Assembly (NCBI GenBank): GCA_947463975.1
Contig: CANHUW010000067.1
Coordinates: 1 to 8,400 of the forward strand
Source: Bacteroidota bacterium
GTDB taxonomy: Bacteria > Bacteroidota > Bacteroidia > Chitinophagales > Chitinophagaceae
DNA length: 8,400 nt
Direction: 5' to 3'
Positions within the stretch are counted from its first letter, which is position 1. Each line of letters starts with the position of its first letter. Position numbers and translations under genes: made by a program. Of this stretch, positions 1-6,266 are shown piece by piece. The notes under the pieces were generated by a model. The model did not search any database and was not told the DNA's origin. It saw only the letters and a program-made list of their open reading frames with translations.

Positions 1-892
1 GATGTTTGGTTATGCAAGCAACGAAACAGAAGATTATATGCCATTGGCTTTGGACTTAGCGCACAAGATCTTAATTGAGTTGGCTGCATTAAGAAGAGAG
101 AACAAGGCGATTAAATATTTAAGACCTGATGCAAAGTCTCAGGTGACTTTGGAGTACAACGATAAGAACGAGCCTGTAAGAATCGATGCGATTGTAGTAT
201 CTACACAGCACGATGATTTTGATAGTGAAGCGAAGATGTTGGCGAAGATCAAAAAAGATATCGTGGAGATCTTGATCCCAAGAGTACAAGCGAAGTACAA
301 GAAATACGCAAAGTTATTTAATAAGGATATCAAGTACCATATTAACCCAACAGGTAAGTTTGTAATTGGTGGTCCTCACGGAGATACAGGATTGACTGGC
401 CGTAAGATTATCGTAGATACTTATGGTGGTAAAGGTGCACACGGTGGTGGTGCATTTTCTGGTAAAGATCCAAGTAAGGTAGACCGTTCTGCTGCTTACG
501 CAACAAGACATATTGCGAAGAACTTAGTTGCTGCTGGTGTAGCTTCTGAAGTATTGGTGCAAGTATCTTATGCGATTGGTGTGGCAAAGCCAACTTCTAT
601 TAACGTAAACACTTATGGTACTGCTAAAGTAAAGATGACTGATGGTCAAATTGGTAAATTAGTTGAAAGCATCTTTGATATGCGTCCTTACTTTATTGAG
701 CAAAGATTAAAGTTAAGAACGCCAATGTATAGTGAAACTGCTGCTTATGGTCATATGGGTCGTAAGAATGAAACAGTAACTAAAACATTCACCACTCCAG
801 ATGGTAAATCAAAAACGATGAAAGTAGAATTGTTTACTTGGGAGAAATTAGATTACGTAGCGAAAGTGAAAAAAGCTTTCGGTTTAAAATAA
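1..892 (+). CDS. metK: S-adenosylmethionine synthetase, C-terminal part (5' end outside window)
   Basis: MetK makes S-adenosylmethionine from methionine and ATP in the cytoplasm, releasing phosphate and pyrophosphate. About 296 residues are visible. The frame is open to the left edge and starts at the MFGYA of the family's GAGDQGLMFGYA signature, so roughly the first 120 residues are missing; the Met codon at base 2 is internal, not the start. Seen in the fragment (numbered from that Met): the stretch VIGGPHGDTGLTGRK (121-135), the glycine-rich signature GGGAFSGKDPSKVDRS (148-163) that forms part of the ATP/phosphate site, and the C-terminal YSETAAYGHMGR (243-254). The frame is intact and ends in TAA, followed by an intrinsic terminator. 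Lysine is mostly AAG here, unlike the AAA-rich genes downstream, which fits a highly expressed gene. The identification is secure; only the N-terminal domain is unseen. Confidence 0.97.
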   Translation, partial: MFGYASNETEDYMPLALDLAHKILIELAALRRENKAIKYLRPDAKSQVTLEYNDKNEPVRIDAIVVSTQHDDFDSEAKMLAKIKKDIVEILIPRVQAKYKKYAKLFNKDIKYHINPTGKFVIGGPHGDTGLTGRKIIVDTYGGKGAHGGGAFSGKDPSKVDRSAAYATRHIAKNLVAAGVASEVLVQVSYAIGVAKPTSINVNTYGTAKVKMTDGQIGKLVESIFDMRPYFIEQRLKLRTPMYSETAAYGHMGRKNETVTKTFTTPDGKSKTMKVELFTWEKLDYVAKVKKAFGLK

Positions 893-910
893 GATCGAAT
901 TAAATGATAG

Positions 911-949
911 AATCCCTTTCCGATAATTCGGAGAGGGATTTTTTCTTTT
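911..949 (+). terminator. Intrinsic terminator of metK
   Basis: A 12-bp inverted repeat (911-922 with 929-940) has one G-U wobble and a 6-base loop (ATAATT). The base of the stem runs into a T-rich tract ending near 949. It starts 19 bases after the metK stop and is a textbook rho-independent terminator. It separates metK from the Nudix gene, which starts 22 bases beyond the T tract. The reverse strand lacks an equally good T tract, so it probably works in one direction only. Confidence 0.92.
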
Positions 950-970
950 AAGCCTATTTAAAGTTAATGT

Positions 971-1519
971 ATGAGCAACGAACAAAATCCTTGGGTAAAA
1001 AAAGATAGTAGAATAGTTTATGATAACCCATGGATCAATTTAACAGAGTATGATGTTATCACTCCTGCAGGTACTGAAGGTATTTATGGTAAAGTACATT
1101 TCAAAAATATTGCCATTGGGGTAATTGCTATTGATGAAGAAGAAAATACTTATTTAGTGGGACAATATAGATTTCCACTAGACAAGTATAGCTGGGAAAT
1201 TCCAGAAGGTGGATGTCCTGAAGGGACTGATTGGTTAACTGCAGCGAAAAGAGAATTAAAAGAAGAGACCGGTTTTGAAGCAAGATCATGGAAAGAGATT
1301 CTTAGAATGGATGTCTCCAATTCTGTTTCAGATGAGTTTGCAGTAGTATATGTCGCACAGGATTTAATTGCAGGTGAAGCCGAGCCAGAAGATACTGAGG
1401 ATTTACAAATGATCAAGATGCCATTTACGCAAGCATTAAATTGGGTAATGGAGGGTAAAATTACAGATTCAATTTCTGTAGCTGCAATTCTTAAATGGGA
1501 ACTAATTAAAAATAAATAA
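971..1519 (+). CDS. Nudix hydrolase, ADP-ribose pyrophosphatase-like
   Basis: This is a 182-residue cytoplasmic Nudix-family pyrophosphohydrolase. It probably cleaves ADP-ribose or another nucleoside diphosphate linked to X; the exact substrate is not readable. The Nudix box spans residues 80-102 and includes REL-KEE-TGF (94-102), with E95, E98 and E99 as the expected metal-binding acids. The preceding VGQYRFPLDKYSWEIPEGG (63-81) is typical of the ADP-ribose pyrophosphatase branch. One deviation: the Glu expected at box position 7 is Thr86, although neighbouring Glu84 could partly compensate. The length is normal for the branch. The ATG at 971 is the first in-frame start after the metK terminator and gives the whole N-terminal beta-sheet region; no Shine-Dalgarno is visible. 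It is the first gene of a tight plus-strand series, with rlmB starting 9 bases after its stop. No convincing promoter was found in the short gap upstream. Confidence 0.9.
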   Translation: MSNEQNPWVKKDSRIVYDNPWINLTEYDVITPAGTEGIYGKVHFKNIAIGVIAIDEEENTYLVGQYRFPLDKYSWEIPEGGCPEGTDWLTAAKRELKEETGFEARSWKEILRMDVSNSVSDEFAVVYVAQDLIAGEAEPEDTEDLQMIKMPFTQALNWVMEGKITDSISVAAILKWELIKNK

Positions 1520-1528
1520 CTTTGATAG

Positions 1529-2326
1529 ATGCAGGAAAGAAGAAACAATTATAATGGTCCAAGAAGATTTAGTCCTAGACCACAGATGTCGGAAAGAAAA
1601 TTTATTATAGGTAGACAGCCCATTGTGGAGTCTTTGTCAACTGGAGCTAATATTGAAAAAATATTGATTCAGAAAAATGCACAAGGTGAGGGACTTTCGG
1701 AAATTAAAAAAGCTGCATTAGATAATAATATCCCCATTCAATTAGTGCCTATTGAGAAATTGAATGGCATGACTAAGGCGAATCATCAAGGTGTATTGGC
1801 GTTTATTTCCATGGTGAAATATATGGATCTTCAAGAAGTGATTGATTTTGTTGTGTCAAAAGGGGAGACGCCTTTATTTATGATGTTAGATGGAGTTACC
1901 GATGTTAGAAATATTGGAGCTATTAGTAGAAGTATACATTGTTGTGGAGCACAGGCTTTAATTATTCCAGATAAAGGAGTAGGCGCTTTAAATGAAGAAG
2001 CTTTTAAAAGTAGTGCTGGTGCATTAGAGCATATTCAAGTGATTAGAGTTAGTAGTTTATTGAAAGCAGTGGATACGCTTCACTTAAACGGTATACAAGT
2101 GTTTACTAGTGAAATGAGAGCAGATAAGAATGTACACGAGTTAGATTTGACCATTCCTAGTTGTATTATAATGGGTGATGAAGGTAGAGGGGTGCAGCCT
2201 TTTTTGGCCAAGGCAGCTGATTATTTTTTCAAAATTCCAATGGCCACTAATTTTGATTCTTTTAATGTATCAGTAGCTGCTGGAATTATTTTGTATGAAG
2301 CAATGAAGCAAAGAATGTTCAAATGA
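1529..2326 (+). CDS. rlmB: 23S rRNA (guanosine-2'-O-)-methyltransferase, TrmH/SpoU family
   Basis: This 265-residue SPOUT-class methyltransferase resembles RlmB, which uses SAM to methylate the ribose of a guanosine (G2251 in E. coli) in the 23S rRNA peptidyl-transferase loop. Residues about 25-96 are the N-terminal RNA-binding domain (FIIGRQPIVESL onward; NHQGVLAF at 85-92). The knotted SAM-binding domain follows, with motif 1 LDGVTDVRNIGAISRS (120-135, Asn128 and Arg134), motif 2 IIMGDEGRGV (213-222) and motif 3 IPMATNFDSFNVSVAAG (236-252). Motif 3 has SFN where SLN is usual. An Arg/Pro-rich tail (residues 1-19) precedes a second Met at residue 20 (base 1586), so the start is not fully settled. 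The upstream start is preferred because it follows the Nudix stop by only 9 bases. The 3' end overlaps the next gene by ATGA. TrmH relatives acting on tRNA are a less likely alternative. Confidence 0.9.
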   Translation: MQERRNNYNGPRRFSPRPQMSERKFIIGRQPIVESLSTGANIEKILIQKNAQGEGLSEIKKAALDNNIPIQLVPIEKLNGMTKANHQGVLAFISMVKYMDLQEVIDFVVSKGETPLFMMLDGVTDVRNIGAISRSIHCCGAQALIIPDKGVGALNEEAFKSSAGALEHIQVIRVSSLLKAVDTLHLNGIQVFTSEMRADKNVHELDLTIPSCIIMGDEGRGVQPFLAKAADYFFKIPMATNFDSFNVSVAAGIILYEAMKQRMFK

Positions 2327-3330
2327 AATTCAAATTAACATTAGATGCGCAGGCATCCAATTTGCAAATTGGGTATCAGGATAAAATCTTGCTTATTGGT
2401 TCTTGTTTTACAGAGAATATTGGAGCCAAAATGCAGAAGCATTTGTTTGAAGTTAAAGAGAATCCGCACGGTATTTTATTTAATCCAGTAAGCGTGGTGA
2501 ATGCCTTAAGAGATTATATAGAATGTAAAGAATATACTGGGTCAGATTTATTTGCATTGAATGAATTGTATAATAGTTGGCATCATCATACAAGGTTTTC
2601 TGATAGTAATTCAGAAACGTCTTTAGTTAAAATCAATCATTCAATAAAAGAAGCGCATCAGTATTTAAAAGAGGCTAATCAATTAGTAATTACATTGGGG
2701 TCTGCTTGGTTGTATTGTTTAACCAATCATGCGCCATCAAACACCGGCTTAGTTGTTGCTAATAATCATAAAGCTCCTTCAAATTGGTTTGAAAAAAGAT
2801 TAATGCAACCCCAAGAATTGGTTGATTTACTTCAAGGCTTGATTAAAGAGCTACAAGCATTTAACCCAAACTTACAAATTATTTTTACTGTTAGTCCTGT
2901 TAGACATCTTAGAGAAGGCTTGGTTGAAAATAACAGGAGCAAAGCAGTGCTTATTCATGCAGTCCATCAAACGATTGCAAAGACAAGTGCGACTCATTAT
3001 TTTCCTGCATACGAATATGTAATAGATGATTTAAGAGATTACCGATTCTATGCCGAAGATTTAGTGCATCCTAATTTTGCAGCAACTCAATATGTTTGGG
3101 AGAAATGGGTGGAAACGTATTATGGAGATACTACACAGCAAATAATGAAGCAGGTAGCGGAATTACAACTAGCAATACAACATAAGCCATTTAATAAATC
3201 GAGTAAAGCGCACCAATTGTTTGTAAAATCCTGTTTACAGAAGGCGCAGTCTTTATTCAAGCAATATCCCTTCTTAAATTTACAAGCAACAATAGCCTTT
3301 TTTGATGGCGAACTTGTAAATAATGCTTAA
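2323..3330 (+). CDS. GSCFA-domain protein (SGNH-like hydrolase fold)
   Basis: This 335-residue protein belongs to the GSCFA family, named for its N-terminal motif, seen here as IGSCFTENIG (25-34) with Ser27 as the likely nucleophile. Further conserved-looking blocks are ENPHGILFNP (46-55), LYNSWHHHTRFSD (82-94), ITLGSAWLYC (123-132), FTVSPVRHLREG (188-199) and YAEDLVHPN (243-251). The Asp246-x-x-His249 pair in the last block is where SGNH/GDSL esterases carry the rest of their catalytic triad. I infer an ester or acyl hydrolase; the substrate is unknown. No signal peptide or membrane helix is evident, so it is probably cytoplasmic. Its ATG overlaps the rlmB stop (ATGA), which implies translational coupling, and the acylase gene starts 22 bases downstream. 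The family is common in Bacteroidota but poorly characterised. Family assignment is firm; function is not. Confidence 0.88.
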   Translation: MKFKLTLDAQASNLQIGYQDKILLIGSCFTENIGAKMQKHLFEVKENPHGILFNPVSVVNALRDYIECKEYTGSDLFALNELYNSWHHHTRFSDSNSETSLVKINHSIKEAHQYLKEANQLVITLGSAWLYCLTNHAPSNTGLVVANNHKAPSNWFEKRLMQPQELVDLLQGLIKELQAFNPNLQIIFTVSPVRHLREGLVENNRSKAVLIHAVHQTIAKTSATHYFPAYEYVIDDLRDYRFYAEDLVHPNFAATQYVWEKWVETYYGDTTQQIMKQVAELQLAIQHKPFNKSSKAHQLFVKSCLQKAQSLFKQYPFLNLQATIAFFDGELVNNA

Positions 3331-3352
3331 TTTAGGTTTCTAAATATTTGCT

Positions 3353-5833
3353 ATGCGATTATTGCCTTTTTTAGCTTCGGCTATTGTAACTGTTTCTTTA
3401 GTAACAGTATTAAATGTTCAATTGCCTATTGGGGCTTCAAAATCTCCTAAGTTGGGTTATTTTTTATCACCACAACATGGTTTCTGGAAGAATGCAGAAA
3501 AAATCAATGCCAATTTTGATGCCCATATACTTGCCGGAGATTTAAAAGGCAAGGTAGATGTGTACATGGATGATCGTCTTGTGCCACATATTTATGCAGA
3601 AAATGACGAAGACGCTTATTTTGTTCAAGGATACCTGCATGCAAAGTTTAGATTGTGGCAAATGGATTTTCAAACAAGGGTTGCTTCTGGTAGATTAAGT
3701 GAGATTGCTGGTGCAGATAAATTATCTATAGATAAATTTTTCAGAAGATTAGGCATGGTTTATGGTGCAGAGCAAACTGAGCGCATGATTAATGAGACCA
3801 ATCCGATCATGAAAGCCACAGTAGATGCCTATACCGCAGGAGTAAATGCTTATCTAAAACAATTGTCTTCAGAAGACATGCCTTTTGAGTATAAGTTAAT
3901 GAATTACGAACCAGAAGCTTGGACACCAAAGAAAACTTATTTGTTTTTAATGTTCATGTCTTATGATTTAACTGGCAGATCTGCTTCTGCAGATTTGCAA
4001 TTAACCAATACAAGAGATTATTTAGGTTTTGATTTGTTTGATAAACTATATACCAATCAACAAGATTCTTTAGATCCAATTATACCAATGGGTACTGAAT
4101 TTGCCACTGCATCTATTCATCCTGTTGCACCTGCTAATGTTGATTTTGCTTACTTGCATAAAAAAGATTCAACAGTAATGGCAACTAATGAAAGTGATGC
4201 ACCCGAAGCACCAGATAAAAATAATGGCTCTAATAACTGGGCAGTTGCAGGATCAAAAACAAAATCTGGTAGACCCATTTTAGCAAGTGACCCTCATTTA
4301 GGTTTAAATCTTCCATCACTTTGGTATGAGGTTCAAATTACTACACCCACCCATAGCACTTATGGTGCAAGTTTTCCTGGATCGCCTGCAGTAATTATTG
4401 GCTTTAACGATAGTTTAGCTTGGGGTGTGACAAATGCAGGAAGAGATGTATTGGATTATTATGAATTAAAATTCAAGGATAGTACCAATAATGAGTATTG
4501 GTATAATGGTGCTTGGAAAGCAACTACTAAAAGAACTGAAATTATTAAAGTAAAAGATAGTGCGGATGTGATTGAAGAAATTGCCATGACACACTGGGGC
4601 CCTGCTATGTATGATGCACATTATCAAAACCCACAATCAAAGGGAAGAAATTTAGCAGTCAAATGGACTGCTCATGAAGCTTCCACTGGGGTAGAAACTT
4701 TTTATAAGTTAAATAGAGCAAAAAATACAGAAGACTATTTAAAAGCCATATCACTTTGGAAATGTCCGGGTCAAAATTTTGTAATGGCTACAAAGACTGG
4801 TGATATTGCTATCAAACAACAAGGAAGTTTTGTAGCTAGATGGGATAGGCAAGGAGATTTTATCATGCCTGGAGATGATACAAGTTATGTATGGCAAGGT
4901 ATAATACCCAATGATGAAAATCCATTTATCAAAAATCCAGAAAGAGGATTTGTAAGTAGTGCTAATCAAAAATCAGTGGATGCTTCGTATCCTTACTATT
5001 TAGGTACTGCAAGTTCTTTCCCTTTGTATAGAGGCATTAGCGTGAACAAGCAATTAGCTGCCATGTCTAATATTACTGCAGAAGATATGCAGGCTTTACA
5101 AACCAATAATTACAATGTATTTGCTGCAATGGCTAGGCCTGCTTTAATGAAGTTTGTTCAAATGGAATCTTTATCAGGTGCTGCTAAAAATATGGTCAAC
5201 AAAATGAATCAATGGGATTTATACAACCATCCCAATTCAGAAGGAATGACTATTTTTAAACTCATTTGGGATAGTGTGGAGAATGCAGTTTGGGAAGATG
5301 AATTATCTGGTTCGCCCATTCCTTTAACTACACCCGAATCTTATGTTTTGGTGGAGCAGATGTTGAAGGATAGTAATTTCTCTGTTGCAGATAATATTAG
5401 AACAGCCAATAAAATAGAGACCTTAAAAGAACAAGTTGCTCTAGGTATTGAAAAGGCGACAGTACAATTAAGCCTATTAGAAAAAGAAAATAAATTAAGT
5501 TGGGCTGCATTCAAAGCAACAAGAGTATTGCACTTAACCAAAACCAACGCATTGAGTAGATTGAACTTGCCTATTGGTGGAGGGGAAAATATTATCAATG
5601 CTACTTCTGAGAATCATGGACCTAGTTGGAGAATGATTGTGCATTTAACAGATGAGATTGAAGCTTATGGTTTATATCCTGGTGGTCAAAGTGGTAATCC
5701 GGGTAGTCCATACTATGATACTTTTGTAGATTATTGGGCTGCGGGTAAATATTACAGATTACTCTTTTTATCAAAAGAAAAATTAAAAGCAAACGAACAT
5801 ACTAAATGGCATATTCAATTTAGTAAAGCTTAA
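3353..5833 (+). CDS. Penicillin acylase family protein (exported Ntn hydrolase)
   Basis: This 826-residue precursor belongs to the penicillin amidase family, which hydrolyses amide bonds of acylated compounds (beta-lactams, acyl-homoserine lactones, lipopeptides). Residues about 3-20 are a hydrophobic signal peptide or anchor, predicting a periplasmic or surface location. The alpha part contains YAENDEDAYFVQGYLHA (81-97). A polar, probably excised linker (about 254-292) leads to GSNNWAVAGS (292-301). Autocleavage before Ser293 would make it the N-terminal nucleophile of a 534-residue beta chain. Counting Ser293 as beta-1, DPHL places His315 at beta-23; FNDSLAWGVTN (351-361) supplies the oxyanion region; GFVSSANQ (532-539) supplies Asn538 (beta-246). 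The C-terminal ENHGPSWR (753-760) and GGQSGNPGSPYYD (777-789) are also family marks. His at beta-23 matches AHL and cephalosporin acylases rather than penicillin G acylase, which has Gln. The substrate is unknown. The gene lies 12 bases before the membrane-protein gene. Confidence 0.93.
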   Translation: MRLLPFLASAIVTVSLVTVLNVQLPIGASKSPKLGYFLSPQHGFWKNAEKINANFDAHILAGDLKGKVDVYMDDRLVPHIYAENDEDAYFVQGYLHAKFRLWQMDFQTRVASGRLSEIAGADKLSIDKFFRRLGMVYGAEQTERMINETNPIMKATVDAYTAGVNAYLKQLSSEDMPFEYKLMNYEPEAWTPKKTYLFLMFMSYDLTGRSASADLQLTNTRDYLGFDLFDKLYTNQQDSLDPIIPMGTEFATASIHPVAPANVDFAYLHKKDSTVMATNESDAPEAPDKNNGSNNWAVAGSKTKSGRPILASDPHLGLNLPSLWYEVQITTPTHSTYGASFPGSPAVIIGFNDSLAWGVTNAGRDVLDYYELKFKDSTNNEYWYNGAWKATTKRTEIIKVKDSADVIEEIAMTHWGPAMYDAHYQNPQSKGRNLAVKWTAHEASTGVETFYKLNRAKNTEDYLKAISLWKCPGQNFVMATKTGDIAIKQQGSFVARWDRQGDFIMPGDDTSYVWQGIIPNDENPFIKNPERGFVSSANQKSVDASYPYYLGTASSFPLYRGISVNKQLAAMSNITAEDMQALQTNNYNVFAAMARPALMKFVQMESLSGAAKNMVNKMNQWDLYNHPNSEGMTIFKLIWDSVENAVWEDELSGSPIPLTTPESYVLVEQMLKDSNFSVADNIRTANKIETLKEQVALGIEKATVQLSLLEKENKLSWAAFKATRVLHLTKTNALSRLNLPIGGGENIINATSENHGPSWRMIVHLTDEIEAYGLYPGGQSGNPGSPYYDTFVDYWAAGKYYRLLFLSKEKLKANEHTKWHIQFSKA

Positions 5834-5845
5834 TACAAATACATT

Positions 5846-6208
5846 ATGAAAAATAATACATTCAAAATACCTGTTTCTATTTTATTATCCTCTATGGCAT
5901 GTTTTGCGATAGGATTATATGGAGCACTTCCTTGGTGGAGTTTTATGGCAACTAATTTTATTATTGCATTAGCTATTCCACAAAAGCCTTGGGTTGCCTT
6001 TTTAACTGGGGCGCTAGGGGTAGGGGCTATTTGGGCTGGATTAGCCACTGGAATGGATCTGGCAAACAATCATTTATTATCTACTAAAGTGGCGAATATT
6101 TTACCTCTTAATGGTTCTTATGTTTTGTTGATTGTAATTACTGGATTAATTGGGTTCTTATTAGGAGGTATGTCTTCTTTGACAGCATCTTATTTGAGAA
6201 AAGCATAA
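5846..6208 (+). CDS. Small integral membrane protein of unknown function, four predicted helices
   Basis: I do not recognise a named function. The 120-residue product is mostly hydrophobic, with four likely membrane helices at about residues 8-26, 28-45, 49-68 and 91-113. The basic N terminus (MKNNTFK), the short IPQKPW turn between helices 2 and 3, and the basic C terminus (LRKA) place both ends in the cytoplasm by the positive-inside rule. The longest loop (about 69-90) would face the periplasm. The pattern of short PWW and PQKPW turns resembles small conserved hypothetical membrane proteins of Bacteroidota, from memory only. No catalytic motif, heme-ligand pattern or transporter signature is visible. 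It starts 12 bases after the acylase gene and is probably co-transcribed with it. Its final codons contain the -33 box of the next gene's promoter. The reading frame is reliable; the role is open. Confidence 0.8.
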   Translation: MKNNTFKIPVSILLSSMACFAIGLYGALPWWSFMATNFIIALAIPQKPWVAFLTGALGVGAIWAGLATGMDLANNHLLSTKVANILPLNGSYVLLIVITGLIGFLLGGMSSLTASYLRKA

Positions 6209-6223
6209 TATTTCATATTTTTG
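6193..6223 (+). promoter_or_regulatory. Bacteroidota-type promoter for trhO
   Basis: TTTG at 6193-6196 is followed after 19 bases by TATTTTTG at 6216-6223. These match exactly the -33 (TTTG) and -7 (TANNTTTG) boxes known for the primary sigma factor of Bacteroidota, with an accepted spacing. Transcription would start near 6230 and give a leader of about 37 bases before the trhO ATG. The -33 box lies within the last codons of the membrane-protein gene. No terminator is seen upstream, so readthrough from the preceding genes may add to this promoter. Confidence 0.7.
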
Positions 6224-6234
6224 CATTGAATTTC

Positions 6235-6251
6235 CCCAACCTGCAATTGGG
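6235..6251 (+). promoter_or_regulatory. Small hairpin in the trhO leader
   Basis: CCCAA (6235-6239) and TTGGG (6247-6251) can pair around a 7-base loop, just after the predicted transcription start and 15 bases before the trhO ATG. The stem is only 5 bp and no T tract follows, so it is not a terminator. It may be a stabilising 5' element, or it may have no role. The pairing is seen directly; any function is a guess. Confidence 0.3.
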
Positions 6252-6266
6252 ACAAAAATTTAATAT

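Noticed and set aside
139..593. Open reading frames on the minus strand opposite metK
   Set aside because: They lie wholly inside the well-conserved metK coding sequence, have Cys/Thr-rich compositions with no recognisable motif, and lack promoters; they are antisense shadows.
3330..3345. Short inverted repeat ATTTAG-GTTT-CTAAAT just before the acylase start
   Set aside because: Only 6 A/T-rich base pairs with no T tract; too weak for a terminator and likely to arise by chance in this composition.
3353..5833. Reading the acylase as a beta-lactam resistance enzyme
   Set aside because: The family name is historical. His at beta-23 and the lack of any resistance context do not support penicillin as the natural substrate.
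5830..6069. Minus-strand frame of 79 residues opposite the acylase end and membrane-protein gene
   Set aside because: It overlaps a better plus-strand frame with coherent helix topology and operon spacing, and it has no motif of its own.
971..6208. A complete quorum-sensing or antibiotic biosynthesis cluster around the acylase
   Set aside because: No LuxI/LuxR, polyketide, peptide synthetase or dedicated transporter gene is present; the neighbours are mainly housekeeping genes.
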